A DNA stretch of 64,000 nucleotides from GCA-002726655 sp046582185 (GTDB lineage Bacteria; Pseudomonadota; Gammaproteobacteria; Pseudomonadales; Azotimanducaceae): positions 1-64,000 of the forward strand of contig JAYGEX010000038.1 of NCBI GenBank assembly GCA_046582185.1, read 5' to 3'. The notes beneath the pieces are model-generated. The model had not been told where the DNA came from and searched no databases. It saw only the letters and a program-made list of their open reading frames with translations. Shown here piece by piece: positions 44,860-54,241 of this stretch (position 1 is its first letter; every line of letters starts with the position of its first letter). The translations under genes and the position numbers were made by a program.

Positions 44860-45593
44860 GCGGCTGCCACCAGAGTCTTCACCCATTGAGTTCTGAATTC
44901 CCGATGTAATATTTCCACCCTAATGCGCATCATCCATAAGGAGAAAAACAAGAAGTAGAAACCAAGGAGCATCACCAGAAGCGGCATCCACATCTCTGCA
45001 GGCATGGCCGGCTTTTCGGTGAGGGAAAAACTTGACGGCTGGTGTAATGTGAACCACCAGTCCACCGAATACTTGATGATTGGCAGATTAACCACCCCCA
45101 CAAGCGCAAGTAAGGCAGTGGCTCGACCTGCCGATTCGCGACCATCCATGGCCGCCCGAAGTGCCATTACGCCAAAATACAAAAACAACAATACCAGCGT
45201 GGACGTCAACCTGGCATCCCATACCCACCACGTGCCCCATGTGGGCTTGCCCCAGATCGAACCAGTGACCAATGCCAGGAATGTGATAGATGCGCCAATG
45301 GGCGCGGCACATTGCAGGGCGATATCAGCGAGCTTGATTCGCCAGATTAAAAATACAACGCCTGCACCAGCCATCATCGCGTATGCAGATTGTGAAAGTA
45401 TCGCAGCAGGAACATGCAGGTACATGATACGCACGCTGTCGCCCTGCTGATAGTCTTCCGGTACGTAGGCCAGCGCCCAAACAACACCCGTGGTGATCAG
45501 GAGAGCAGTAATTGTCCAGAGCCACGGCAGCAATCGACCGCTTATGTCATAGAAAGACCTGGGTGCGCCCAGTTTATGAAACCATTTCCACAT
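44856..45593 (-). CDS. ccmC: Heme ABC transporter permease CcmC
   Basis: The product is 245 residues with six membrane segments. CcmC loads heme onto CcmE. The WWD motif is GKPTWGTWWVWDARLTSTLV (about 120-139); flanking His ligands are in MYLHVPAAILS and WWFTLHQPSSF. A 139-bp gap to ccmB holds no gene. Confidence 0.96.
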   Translation of the reverse strand: MWKWFHKLGAPRSFYDISGRLLPWLWTITALLITTGVVWALAYVPEDYQQGDSVRIMYLHVPAAILSQSAYAMMAGAGVVFLIWRIKLADIALQCAAPIGASITFLALVTGSIWGKPTWGTWWVWDARLTSTLVLLFLYFGVMALRAAMDGRESAGRATALLALVGVVNLPIIKYSVDWWFTLHQPSSFSLTEKPAMPAEMWMPLLVMLLGFYFLFFSLWMMRIRVEILHREFRTQWVKTLVAAA

Positions 45594-45732
45594 TTTTTAT
45601 ATCAAAATTCTCTTTGCACGATTGTCCAGCAATCCAATATCGCAATTTTACCAGATCCGGACACAACCAACATGGAATTGACTAATATTTTTAGATTCAA
45701 ATGGCATTTACCGCGAGTATCTATGCTCAAGG

Positions 45733-46398
45733 TCAATGACTGAGAGATATTTTCACACCAGCGCTAGCAGCAATAGGCGCAAGACCTATGGAAAAAGCCA
45801 GCAGCGCGCCAAGCCAAAACATATGCCCGCTGTAATCACCGCCGGTGATGCCTGTTTTTATTAACTCAGTTGCCAGAATCAATATCGGGATATATAAGGG
45901 CAATATGAGAATCGCGATCAACACACCGCCTTTGCGCAAGCCGACGGTCAATGCAGCACCAACTGCGCCCAGCAGACTCAATATGGGCGTCCCCAGTAGC
46001 AAAGATATTGCAATGGCAATGATTCCACTTTCATTAACGAACAGCATCATCGCGAGTAGCGGGCTCAACAAGGTTAACGGCAAGCCCGACATCAGCCAGT
46101 GGCTAACAATCTTTCCACTGACAATCACGATTAGTGGTCGTTCGCTAATAGCCATTTGCTCCAGTGAACCATCTTCATAATCACTCCTGAAGAGAAGATC
46201 CATGGACAATAATGTCGCGAGCAAGGCTGCGACCCAGATAACACCGGGAGCGATCTCGGCAAGTGCTTTCTCCGAGGGGCTAATACCCAGAGGAAACAGA
46301 CTAATCACGATCACGAAGAACATCAGAGGATTGAGTACTTCGGCTGGATTCCGAAACATTACCAACAAATCTCGTTTGATTGCCGCGATAAACATCAT
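45733..46398 (-). CDS. ccmB: Heme exporter protein CcmB
   Basis: The product is 221 residues, the six-helix membrane subunit of the CcmAB ATPase that releases holo-CcmE from CcmC. IKRDLLVMFRNPAEVLNPLM near the start and LFRSDYEDGSLEQM are typical. It overlaps the ccmA stop by 4 bp. Confidence 0.94.
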   Translation of the reverse strand: MMFIAAIKRDLLVMFRNPAEVLNPLMFFVIVISLFPLGISPSEKALAEIAPGVIWVAALLATLLSMDLLFRSDYEDGSLEQMAISERPLIVIVSGKIVSHWLMSGLPLTLLSPLLAMMLFVNESGIIAIAISLLLGTPILSLLGAVGAALTVGLRKGGVLIAILILPLYIPILILATELIKTGITGGDYSGHMFWLGALLAFSIGLAPIAASAGVKISLSH

Positions 46399-46985
46399 TG
46401 CGGCTCACTGATGTTTATCACTCGGGTCTCTCGTGATAATTCGAGAGCCTGGTGACTGGTCATAATCACCATACCGCCGCCATCGAGGTAGCGCTCAATA
46501 CGTTCCTGCAAAAGCGCCACGCCATCGACGTCGATCGCACTTAATGGTTCATCCAGAATCCAGGCAGGACTATCGATTAAAAAAAGTCTGGCAAGATTTA
46601 CACGCTTTCTTTGGCCTTCAGACATTGAGTCACAATTGACATCTTCAAACCCTGCCAGCCCTACAGCATATAAGGCATCATCTATTTGATTTGCTGACAC
46701 TGAACTCTGATGTAATCGTGCAAGCCAGGTGAGATTTTCTCGAGCGGAAAGTTGACCCTTTACACCAGGTTTGTGACTGATGAAAAGCGGCCATGAATCA
46801 AGGCTCCAAGTGACTTCACCTGAATAATCCTCAAACAAACCCGTTAGTATCTTAAGCAGGGTTGTCTTGCCGGACCCATTACGACCCTTGATGAGTAAGA
46901 GCTCGCCAGGGCTTACCGCGAATGACAAATGTTCGAATAACATCCGCCTCTGTCTCTCGCAATATAGATCTGCTACCTGGAGCAT
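46395..46985 (-). CDS. ccmA: Heme ABC exporter ATP-binding protein CcmA
   Basis: The product is 196 residues from ATG 46985, which fits the family start; an in-frame TTG/ATG upstream would add unrelated residues. Walker A is IKGRNGSGKTTLLKIL, the signature is MSEGQRKRVNLARL and Walker B is PAWILDEPLSAIDVDG. It is the first gene of the ccmABCDEFGHI operon, so its promoter should lie in 46986-47160. Confidence 0.95.
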   Translation of the reverse strand: MLQVADLYCERQRRMLFEHLSFAVSPGELLLIKGRNGSGKTTLLKILTGLFEDYSGEVTWSLDSWPLFISHKPGVKGQLSARENLTWLARLHQSSVSANQIDDALYAVGLAGFEDVNCDSMSEGQRKRVNLARLFLIDSPAWILDEPLSAIDVDGVALLQERIERYLDGGGMVIMTSHQALELSRETRVINISEPQ

Positions 46986-47201
46986 GTATTCTGATAACTC
47001 TCTTTGATTACTAACTGGCGCTGGCTGAAACCAAACTACCAACTGGAATAAAGTATACCTGATCAATACTTGTTGGCGGTATTGTAAACCTTACGGTCTC
47101 AGTTCTATCTGCAAGCTGAAACCCATAAACCAGGAAATAGGCAATCATCTGGTGATTACTTTATGATCTTCCAAGACAGGAACATTCATCAGGGGAAACA
47201 A

Positions 47202-48467
47202 ATGTTGGAAGTAGTCAGCCCGGAATCTGTAGGGCTCTCATCTGCAAGACTGGAAAAGGTTACAAGCTGGCTTGAAGCTCAGATCAGCTCCGAGCGACTC
47301 GCGGGCGCAAGCGTGCTGGTTGGTCGATACGGACAAGTGGCATATTTTGAGACAGCCGGACTGGGCGATGTTGAAGCCGCCACGGCATTTAATAAAGACA
47401 GCATCCTGCGCATCTATTCAATGACTAAGCCAATTACAACTGTTGCCGCCATGATGCTGTATGAAGACGGTTGTTTTCAGCTTGATGATCCCGTTGCGAA
47501 ATACTTACCGGAATTCGCAGACACGCCTGTCTGGGCAGGGGAAGATGCTGATGCCAGTACAAGCGTAGCCCCTGAAACTGCCATGACTATCCGCCACATC
47601 ATGACCCATACCTCAGGCCTGACATATGGATTTATGCGCACCAACGTTATCGATGCCTGCTATCGGGAAGTCGAGAATGAACCGGGGAATCTGGAAGAGT
47701 GGGTTAAGCAAATAGCGAAGATACCCCTTATCTGCCAACCAGGAAGCCAGTGGAATTACAGCGTTTCAACCGATGTGCTTGGTCGACTGGTTGAAGTCTG
47801 GTCGGGGCAATCACTGGAAACCTTCTTTCAGGAAAGAATATTTATACCGCTCAATATGAAGGACACCGGATTCCAGGTTTCAGACGAAAATCATGAGCGC
47901 TTTATATCACTATACGCCCCACTTTCAGGAGCAGCGCTCGGTAATATTGGCAGCTCCAGCGCACCCTCAGGTACGACCTGCAGCGGCGGATTTAAATTAC
48001 AGGAAACTGCTGCAGGAAGCACATACCTAAAAGCGCCATCACATTTTTCTGGTGGCGGCGGCCTTACCTCGACCATGTTTGACTATCAACAGTTCTGCCA
48101 GATGCTGATGAATGACGGCGAGCTCAATGGCGTTCGCTTGCTTGGCCGTAAAACTGTGGAGCATATGCGCCTCAACCATTTACCTGACAACAAAGACATG
48201 GCAGCTATGGGTCAACCAGTCTGGAGTGAAACCAGCTATGATGGAATTGGGTTTGGACTTGGCTTTGCGGTCGTGCTCGACCCTGTGAAGGCAAACATTA
48301 TTACTTCTGCCGGAGAACATCATTGGGGCGGAGCTGCAAGCACATTCTTCTGGTTAGATGTTGAAGAAGATCTTTTTGTTATCTTCATGACCCAGCTCAT
48401 ACCATCATCGACCTATCCAATTCGGCGAGAATTGAGGACCAGAGTTTATCAGGCGATCATAGACTAG
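47202..48467 (+). CDS. Serine hydrolase, EstB/beta-lactamase family
   Basis: The product is about 421 residues. ATG 47202 has an AGGGGAAA ribosome site, unlike ATG 47163. SxxK is in LRIYSMTKPITTVAAMM, the Tyr-x-Asn motif is QWNYSVSTDVLGRLVEV (Y-S-V, a variant) and the late Gly/His segment is AGEHHWGGAASTFFWLD, typical of EstB-like esterases that do not hydrolyse beta-lactams. No signal peptide is seen, so it is probably cytoplasmic. Physiological ester unknown. Confidence 0.88.
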   Translation: MLEVVSPESVGLSSARLEKVTSWLEAQISSERLAGASVLVGRYGQVAYFETAGLGDVEAATAFNKDSILRIYSMTKPITTVAAMMLYEDGCFQLDDPVAKYLPEFADTPVWAGEDADASTSVAPETAMTIRHIMTHTSGLTYGFMRTNVIDACYREVENEPGNLEEWVKQIAKIPLICQPGSQWNYSVSTDVLGRLVEVWSGQSLETFFQERIFIPLNMKDTGFQVSDENHERFISLYAPLSGAALGNIGSSSAPSGTTCSGGFKLQETAAGSTYLKAPSHFSGGGGLTSTMFDYQQFCQMLMNDGELNGVRLLGRKTVEHMRLNHLPDNKDMAAMGQPVWSETSYDGIGFGLGFAVVLDPVKANIITSAGEHHWGGAASTFFWLDVEEDLFVIFMTQLIPSSTYPIRRELRTRVYQAIID

Positions 48468-48578
48468 CTCTCGAGCCATAGCTGGAAAACGGGCATTGCG
48501 GATTTCCGATATCAATTTTGGCTGTAAAACATCACACTTCAAATTGAAAACAACCACCGCAACCTGGAGAATCCTGAC

Positions 48579-49446
48579 ATGAGATGTCACGCAATCCTAC
48601 TGTTAATTATCAGCATAAACATCTGCACGAGTGCCCACGCCGGAGAAGGCTCAGAAAACAGCTCAGGGAATTGGCAATTCAAGCTAACACTCTAACTCTG
48701 GCTTCCTACAATTGAGGGCACTCTCAATTACGATATACTGCCTGGTGGAAGTGGCAGCCCCACTGTGAAACTGGGCCGCCACAGATTGGTTGGAATTACT
48801 CGACGGTGCATTCCTGATGAGCGGCAGCGCTCGTAAAGGTCGTTTTTCCTTGTTCATGGATATTGTCTATTTGAGTATGAGCGGTAGCGACGATGGCAAG
48901 GTGGTATCAGTGGAAAGCGATGCCAACGTATCCATTCCGGTGGGCGCCGAGCTCAATTTGAGCACAAAATCTGATCTGGATGGCCTGGTCTGGACGTTTG
49001 CCGCTGGATAGATAATAAACGAAACTGAAAACGTTACGATGGAGGTCTTTGCAGACGCGCGACTATTCAGCATCGACTTTTCGACTAAATGGAATCTCAG
49101 TGTAGCCATTACCACGCCCCTCGGACAACAGATATTATCCACACAAAATAAAGTGACGAGTGATACAGATCTATGGGACGGAATTATCGGAGTGCGCGGC
49201 AAATTCAGCTTCGGAAACGGTCGCTGGTCAGTACCATATTATATCGACATCGGCGCTGGTGACTCTGATAGGACCTGGAATGCCATGGCCGGTATAAGCA
49301 GAAGCTACGGCTGGGGAGATATATTATTTGTCTACCGTCACCTGGAATATGACGAAGACCCCAGTGGCCTGATGCAGAGTTTTAGCTTTAGCGGGCCAGC
49401 ATTTGGCGCAACATTTCACTTTCAGCTCTTTAATGCTGGCTCATAG
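48579..49446 (+). pseudogene. Outer-membrane beta-barrel-like protein, broken by stops and a frameshift
   Basis: It opens with a good GGAG site, an ATG and a signal peptide (AILLLIISINICTSAHAG). The frame then meets TAA at 48693 in NWQFKLTL*LWLPTIEGTLN. A frameshift near 48770-48785 moves the homology to the next frame (DWLELLDGAFLMSGSARKGR), and a TAG at 49009 interrupts that frame before it resumes (MEVFADARLFSIDFSTKWNL, WSVPYYIDIGAGDSDRTWNA, GDILFVYRHLEYDEDP, SFSGPAFGATFHFQL). The alternating aromatic pattern and final Phe-rich strands suggest an OmpA-size barrel of unknown function. Three independent lesions make it a true pseudogene. Confidence 0.8.
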
Positions 49447-49668
49447 ATATGGAGTTATTTTGCCTCCGCAAGAGTGTTCATCAAATTCTATGTTAGGGAC
49501 GATCGGAGCACGACATTTACAAAAGTAGCCCCCCGAATGAGTGCCCATTCCGATCATTAATGTCAAACATCTAACACAGACTGCAGGTGCAGTGGTGTTA
49601 ACCTGTCCGGCAATAAACGCCCCGACAATCGTGAATGCGAACGGTGCCACTCCAAGCAAAGGAAACAA
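49441..49668 (-). CDS. Possible small Cys-containing membrane protein
   Basis: An open frame of up to 75 codons fills the gap between the broken barrel gene and the GST gene on the opposite strand. The N-terminal half is hydrophobic (FAFTIVGAFIAGQVNT). The C-terminal half has paired cysteines (CVRC, then CKC) and EFDEHSCGGKI. The first start is TTG 49668; GTG or other starts inside are possible. No clear ribosome site and no recognised family, so it may be spurious. Confidence 0.3.
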   Translation of the reverse strand: MFPLLGVAPFAFTIVGAFIAGQVNTTAPAVCVRCLTLMIGMGTHSGGYFCKCRAPIVPNIEFDEHSCGGKITPYL

Positions 49669-49670
49669 AA

Positions 49671-50435
49671 TTGAACTACTTATCGATTGAAGAAGCCAAA
49701 CAACAAACTGGTTTACGCCTGGTACTAACCCGTGGTTTACCTGGCCCCTGGAGCGAAGCAGCCAAGGCCATTCTGAATGTAAGAAACGTGGATTATGTTG
49801 CGGTTGAACAGCAAGGCGGCCGCAGAAACCCCGAACTGGTTGAATGGACCGGCCACAGGAATGCCCCTATTGCCCTATTCAATGATGAACCACCAAGGGT
49901 ACGTTGGCTGGAAATACTCGATCTCGCCGAACGCCTTGGCTCAGGCCCTTCGCTGATTCCAGAGGATAGAGATGACAGAATGCTGATGGTCGGGCTCGCC
50001 AACGAAATAGCAGGTGACCGTGGATTCGCCTGGAATGCCAGATTACTTATGTTAAACGCCGGCTTTCAAGCCCAGGGACAAGTGGCCCTTGAAAAGAACC
50101 CCATGTATTCAGAATATCAGTTTGATGCGGAGCAGGTTCAATATCAGAAAACAAATATAGAATTATTTCTCACCGACCTCACTACTCGAATTCGCCTGCA
50201 AAACGAGCGCGGCAGCAACTACCTCGTTGGTTCAACTCTCACCGCCGTGGATATCTACTGGGCATGTTTTTCGAACATGCTTGAAGCATTGCCGCCAGAG
50301 AAGAACCCAATGCCAGATGGGCTTCGATCATCCTGGGCAATCCTCGCCAAGTCCATCCATGTATATGACCCTATATTGATCGAGCAAAGAGACAAGACCT
50401 ACCAAAACCATCTAAGCCTGCCACTAACCTTTTAA
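49671..50435 (+). CDS. Glutathione S-transferase-like protein
   Basis: The product is about 254 residues from TTG 49671, with AAGGAAA seven bases upstream; ATG 49635 would add 12 residues without a ribosome site. An N-terminal thioredoxin-like domain (LRLVLTRGLPGPWSEAAKAI, with RNAPIALFNDEPPR) and a helical C-terminal domain (NYLVGSTLTAVDIYWACFSN) fit the GST superfamily. The catalytic Ser/Cys/Tyr is not obvious (TRGLPGPWS). Substrate unknown. Confidence 0.78.
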   Translation: MNYLSIEEAKQQTGLRLVLTRGLPGPWSEAAKAILNVRNVDYVAVEQQGGRRNPELVEWTGHRNAPIALFNDEPPRVRWLEILDLAERLGSGPSLIPEDRDDRMLMVGLANEIAGDRGFAWNARLLMLNAGFQAQGQVALEKNPMYSEYQFDAEQVQYQKTNIELFLTDLTTRIRLQNERGSNYLVGSTLTAVDIYWACFSNMLEALPPEKNPMPDGLRSSWAILAKSIHVYDPILIEQRDKTYQNHLSLPLTF

Positions 50436-50584
50436 AAAAGGGAGCCAAGCAAAACCGTCCAGAGACACTTAAATTAAATGGGTCGATAGGGATAGCACTT
50501 GTTTACCGACTGGCCAAAACCATGTGACTGATAGTTTGCCCAAATGTCCGTGCTACCTATACCCTCCGGTTCACCTTAAGCGTT

Positions 50585-51010
50585 TCAAAGACCTTCCCTT
50601 TTTCCCTCTTCCATTATGGGAAAGTGTTTTTGATACAGCCAGGTGCTCATCGTTGCAAACAAATCGTGCTCATTGACAGGTTTGGCAAGGTAGTCCCCGG
50701 CCCCTGCTGAATAGCCCTTGAAAATCTCCTTGTCCGTATTGCTATTGGCAGTAACAAAGACGATAGGGATGTTCTTCATCTTTTCAACGCCTCCCATGAT
50801 GCTTGCCATTTCGTAACCGTCCATATCGGGCATCTGAACATCCAGCAGGATGAGCGCTAAATCATGCTTTGCCACCAGAATCAGGGCTTCGTTTCCAGAG
50901 GTGGCTTGCAATATTTCCAGATCCATATCCTCCAAAAGGGCCTCAAGCGCAAATAAATTATTGGCGTTATCATCGACAATCAGGATTTTCGGTAGATTAA
51001 TTGTTTTCAT
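50585..51010 (-). CDS. Stand-alone receiver-domain response regulator
   Basis: The product is about 141 residues from ATG 51010; in-frame ATG 51031 and TTG 51037 are alternatives. It is a single REC domain with no output domain: acidic pair in KILIVDDNANNLFALEALLE, phosphoacceptor Asp in LALILLDVQMPDMDGYE, Thr in IPIVFVTANSN and Lys in GAGDYLAKPVNEHDL. It resembles the receiver units of hybrid sensor kinases. No kinase gene is adjacent, so its partner is unknown. Confidence 0.88.
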   Translation of the reverse strand: MKTINLPKILIVDDNANNLFALEALLEDMDLEILQATSGNEALILVAKHDLALILLDVQMPDMDGYEMASIMGGVEKMKNIPIVFVTANSNTDKEIFKGYSAGAGDYLAKPVNEHDLFATMSTWLYQKHFPIMEEGKREGL

Positions 51011-51342
51011 AAGAATTATTCGCGCAGTCATCGACAATTGAGACGTTCAGTGGGTTATTGGTTTATGTACAAGCCATCAAACTGCAGCATTCATGCCATG
51101 TATTGATACCGCTGCGGCGTGATTGCAGGCCGAGTAAGGCGCATCCTTACAACCAGGTAGGGTGATTTCGTCATTTCTCTGACGCAGGTAGCCTTGAAAT
51201 TCAGGATTTTTGACGGTTCTTGCACTGGTTTAAAAGAAACAGACAGGTGAGATCAGAATAGGCAATATTCCAAATTCTTGCATGCCTACCGGGATGCCTG
51301 AATGCTACGATAGAACTCCATTTCCCTAACCGGTTAAATTTT
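51011..51342. other. Intergenic region with a 17-bp palindrome
   Basis: No gene is seen on either strand between the receiver gene and the MAPEG gene. A perfect inverted repeat GTAAGG-CGCAT-CCTTAC lies at 51134-51150. It resembles a GacA box (GTAAG..CTTAC) but the spacing is one base too long. It could be an operator for either divergent gene. Confidence 0.4.
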
Positions 51343-51738
51343 ATGACAGTACCCATTTGGTGTTTGTTAATTGGCGCAGTTTTGCCATATATCTGGGCAG
51401 GTTCTTCACTCCCGTTTCGCGCAAAACAATTTGGGCAGCCAGACTTGAAAGAACCTCGAGTTCAGGCAGAGGCCCTTACGGGTGGAGGCGCCCGAGCGTG
51501 GGGCGCACAGATGAATGCGTGGGAAGCCTTGACTGTTTTTGGCCTAGCAAACCTTGCTGCTTTTATGGTGGGCCTGGAACCTGATGGCAATTGGTCGCTT
51601 GCGGCAATGATTTGGGTCGGCGCGAGAGCAGCACATGGTGTCGCTTACATCGCCAATATTGCACCAGTACGATTGCTCTCTTTCGCCACAGGCGGGGGTA
51701 TGAGCTTCTGGATTTTCGCACAGGCGCTCAACGCATAA
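51343..51738 (+). CDS. MAPEG family membrane protein
   Basis: The product is 131 residues with four membrane segments. The family includes glutathione-dependent microsomal transferases and bacterial homologues. Family features are the ALTGGGARAWGAQMNAWEAL stretch after helix 1 and GARAAHGVAYIANIAPVRLL between helices 3 and 4. The bacterial MAPEG subgroup with this pattern has no firm function. A GST gene lies about 900 bp upstream, but not in the same operon. Confidence 0.85.
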   Translation: MTVPIWCLLIGAVLPYIWAGSSLPFRAKQFGQPDLKEPRVQAEALTGGGARAWGAQMNAWEALTVFGLANLAAFMVGLEPDGNWSLAAMIWVGARAAHGVAYIANIAPVRLLSFATGGGMSFWIFAQALNA

Positions 51739-52026
51739 CCCAAACTTAATCTATACATTAAAAGTCTCGTGAACGATCAGTAGCCAGATACTCGAGTAGC
51801 TGGATACTGATCCTGGACTGGATTAGGTCTTATTCTGACCTCAGGAATAAATAGCATTCCAGCCAAGCCCCGCGAAATCCACTCAAATTTTGATTAGCAT
51901 TAAAATAACGACCATGGTAAGGCAATGAACCAGGGAACCTGCAATCGACGACCAAATTCTTCGCTCGGCCGGAATGCCGATGCCTCTACATTCAGATCTC
52001 GTTGAATACACTGACGCGACGAGTAT
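51739..52026. other. Gene-free stretch between convergent genes
   Basis: This is the gap between the ends of the MAPEG gene and the alpha/beta hydrolase gene. A minus-strand frame at 51900-52094 overlaps the hydrolase and has no protein-like features. No strong terminator was seen. Confidence 0.5.
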
Positions 52027-52848
52027 TCAAGAGACCCCTTCCTGTTTGGCGAGAAACCCCTGGAGAACCCTGTTGAAGGCATCGGGATCTTCAAGACTCG
52101 GCAAATGAGCGGTTCCCCTCAACTGTACAAACTCTGCATTTGGAAATTTATGGGCAGCATATTTGCTACGCTGTTGAATGTGAAGAAAATTCAACTCACC
52201 TGACACCACGAGGACGTGCAAGCTAATTTCGGACAATCTCTCGTATGCTGGTAGCGGTTCAACTTGCCGAGACAATTCAGGCATGCGCAGTGCAATGCCA
52301 TTCATGTCCAGAAACAATTCCCTAATGCGCCCCTTTACTCGATGAGCACGGCTATCGGGACCGTCGAGCCAGAGAATCGCTTCCAGCTCATCAACGCGAT
52401 CAAGATCGCCATCCTCATCCGCCTCATCCAGTGCGTCAATGCGCGCTTGAATATCTGGTGCAAGGTCATCAAACGAGGGCGCACCACTAATAGCGGTAGA
52501 GACAAGTACCAGAGCCGCCACTCTATCCATATACACAAGCGCAAAATCAATTGCCAAACGTCCACCCTGGGAACAAGCGACTAATGTCGCGCGCAAAATG
52601 TTGAGCTCATCCAACACCCTAAGGAGATCTTCAACATTACTGTATCGCTCGTCCGGCGATGTCGTTTCACCAAAGCCGCGCATATCATATGAAACGACAT
52701 AGTAATGATCAGAAAAGTGATTCAACTGATTAGCCCACATTCGGCGATCACTAACACCAGCGTCCAAAAACACCAGGGTCGAACCAAGACCTGCCTGTTC
52801 ACCCTTAAGCTGCGCGGCACCAATTTTAATTACAAAATTCCGGGACAA
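52027..52848 (-). CDS. Alpha/beta hydrolase
   Basis: The product is 273 residues from TTG 52848, with GGAG eight bases upstream. The fold signature is LVFLDAGVSDRRMWANQLNH with VVSYDMRGFGETTSP. The nucleophile Ser is in TLVACSQGGRLAIDF, the probable acid is near VVSGELNFLHIQQ, and the His is in LRGTAHLPSLEDPDAF. It resembles 3-oxoadipate enol-lactonase/haloperoxidase-type esterases. It starts 34 bp after the LanC-like gene in the same direction, so the two are probably co-transcribed. Confidence 0.85.
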   Translation of the reverse strand: MSRNFVIKIGAAQLKGEQAGLGSTLVFLDAGVSDRRMWANQLNHFSDHYYVVSYDMRGFGETTSPDERYSNVEDLLRVLDELNILRATLVACSQGGRLAIDFALVYMDRVAALVLVSTAISGAPSFDDLAPDIQARIDALDEADEDGDLDRVDELEAILWLDGPDSRAHRVKGRIRELFLDMNGIALRMPELSRQVEPLPAYERLSEISLHVLVVSGELNFLHIQQRSKYAAHKFPNAEFVQLRGTAHLPSLEDPDAFNRVLQGFLAKQEGVS

Positions 52849-52882
52849 TCAGCTTACTCCGTGAAATAAACGGGTGGATGGA

Positions 52883-54190
52883 TTAGTAGGTGAAGGGAGT
52901 TTCCGGCATGATCAGTTTGCTTGGTTTGCCGTCTACAACGGTTGCAAGGTGGAGTAGAAAGCTTCCAATTCCGGCGGCGCCTTGCATATAACCAGTTTGT
53001 TGTTCGAGGAATTCAGGGCGATTTCGGTGTTCGGCCATCTGCCAGCTTAAACCACTTGATTGATCAGCATTGCCAACGACCACGGCTGCAGTACGCTTGG
53101 CATAGTCTAAATAATCTGAATCGCCACTGGCCTGATAAAGAAATAAGGCGTAGTCCCCTATCCCTGCATCGCCACAGCACTGGCCATGGTTCTGCCATAA
53201 TCCACCGGAACGCTCTTCCGGTGCACCAGTACTCCTGAGGCCTGCGAAATTGCCATTAATCCATTCCATATATGTCTCATCACTTGTGATCTGATTGAGC
53301 AGATACATAAAGCGGCCGGTCCCGGCAGGTCCGTGACAAATACCAAGATAGAAGGTTCTCGCTGGCTGTTGTTCTTCAGTGTGACAAACCAGAAAGCCCT
53401 CTGACTGATCCACCGTTCGGGTTTTCACATATTCAGCTGCCGAGATTGCAGCGTCCAGATATTCCTGTTTGTTGGTTTCCCGGTAAAGATCAGCCAGGTA
53501 ATATCCAACGCCTGCACCACCGTGAGCAAAATTTGGCGCGGTAAACGGAAATGCCATATCCACCATCATGAACCAGCGCATACCATCATCAGTCATTTCG
53601 CCAACTTCCAACAATCGGTCAGCAGTCTTGATTGCCAGATCCAGGTCATCTATCAACCCTTGCCGATAAGCATAGAGATAAATAATGCCACTACCTACAG
53701 CACCAACGGTAAGGTCAATCATTTCACGCTCGCCGGTAATGCCAGTAATGTCTGAAAAAGGAATAGGCTCAACCCAGGATATACCATTGCCAATTTCAGT
53801 TGATTGCGCCGTCAGCTTATTCAGAGACAATATCGCGCCATCTTTAAATCGTTGTAAATTTGAGACCTTATACAACTCGTTCAACACATAGGTATACCCA
53901 GGCCAGCCACTATAAAAGCCCGAAGTCTGAAACGAACCATCGGCTGCCTTTTCATTGACGAAGGCCAGCAGCTCGTCACCGCTGGTAATGGCTGTATCCA
54001 AATAGGCCTGCTCGCCCGTTGAAAGATAGAGCTCAATGTAAAATACGAGGATGCCGGCGCTACCATGATAAAGAGAATGCGTCGGCTTGCCGCCCGGCAC
54101 GCGATTCCACGTGGGACCCGAGGGGGTATCAACGCGATTAGCATCAAGAAAGGTATCAATTTCCTTCGCCTCAGCTAGGTACTTGTTCAT
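52883..54190 (-). CDS. Orphan LanC-like (lanthionine cyclase family) protein
   Basis: The product is 435 residues. Seven Gly-rich turns mark the seven helical hairpins of the LanC alpha-toroid: HGSAG (42-46), SGWPG (94-98), VGAVGSG (162-168), HGGAGVG (223-229), CHGPAGTG (285-292), CCGDAGIG (338-345), QGAAGIG (403-409). In LanC enzymes two Cys and one His bind zinc and activate a peptide thiol. Here C285-H286 is the canonical CHG pair, but the other motif is H335-G-Q-C338-C339-G. No LanB, LanM, kinase or precursor peptide is adjacent. It precedes an alpha/beta hydrolase gene by 34 bp. Function may be peptide modification, glutathione addition as in LanCL, or something else. Confidence 0.82.
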   Translation of the reverse strand: MNKYLAEAKEIDTFLDANRVDTPSGPTWNRVPGGKPTHSLYHGSAGILVFYIELYLSTGEQAYLDTAITSGDELLAFVNEKAADGSFQTSGFYSGWPGYTYVLNELYKVSNLQRFKDGAILSLNKLTAQSTEIGNGISWVEPIPFSDITGITGEREMIDLTVGAVGSGIIYLYAYRQGLIDDLDLAIKTADRLLEVGEMTDDGMRWFMMVDMAFPFTAPNFAHGGAGVGYYLADLYRETNKQEYLDAAISAAEYVKTRTVDQSEGFLVCHTEEQQPARTFYLGICHGPAGTGRFMYLLNQITSDETYMEWINGNFAGLRSTGAPEERSGGLWQNHGQCCGDAGIGDYALFLYQASGDSDYLDYAKRTAAVVVGNADQSSGLSWQMAEHRNRPEFLEQQTGYMQGAAGIGSFLLHLATVVDGKPSKLIMPETPFTY

Positions 54191-54241
54191 CGGTAACGCT
54201 CAGTGTTGTTAAAACCAGCACTGATTAAACCACGATAGACC

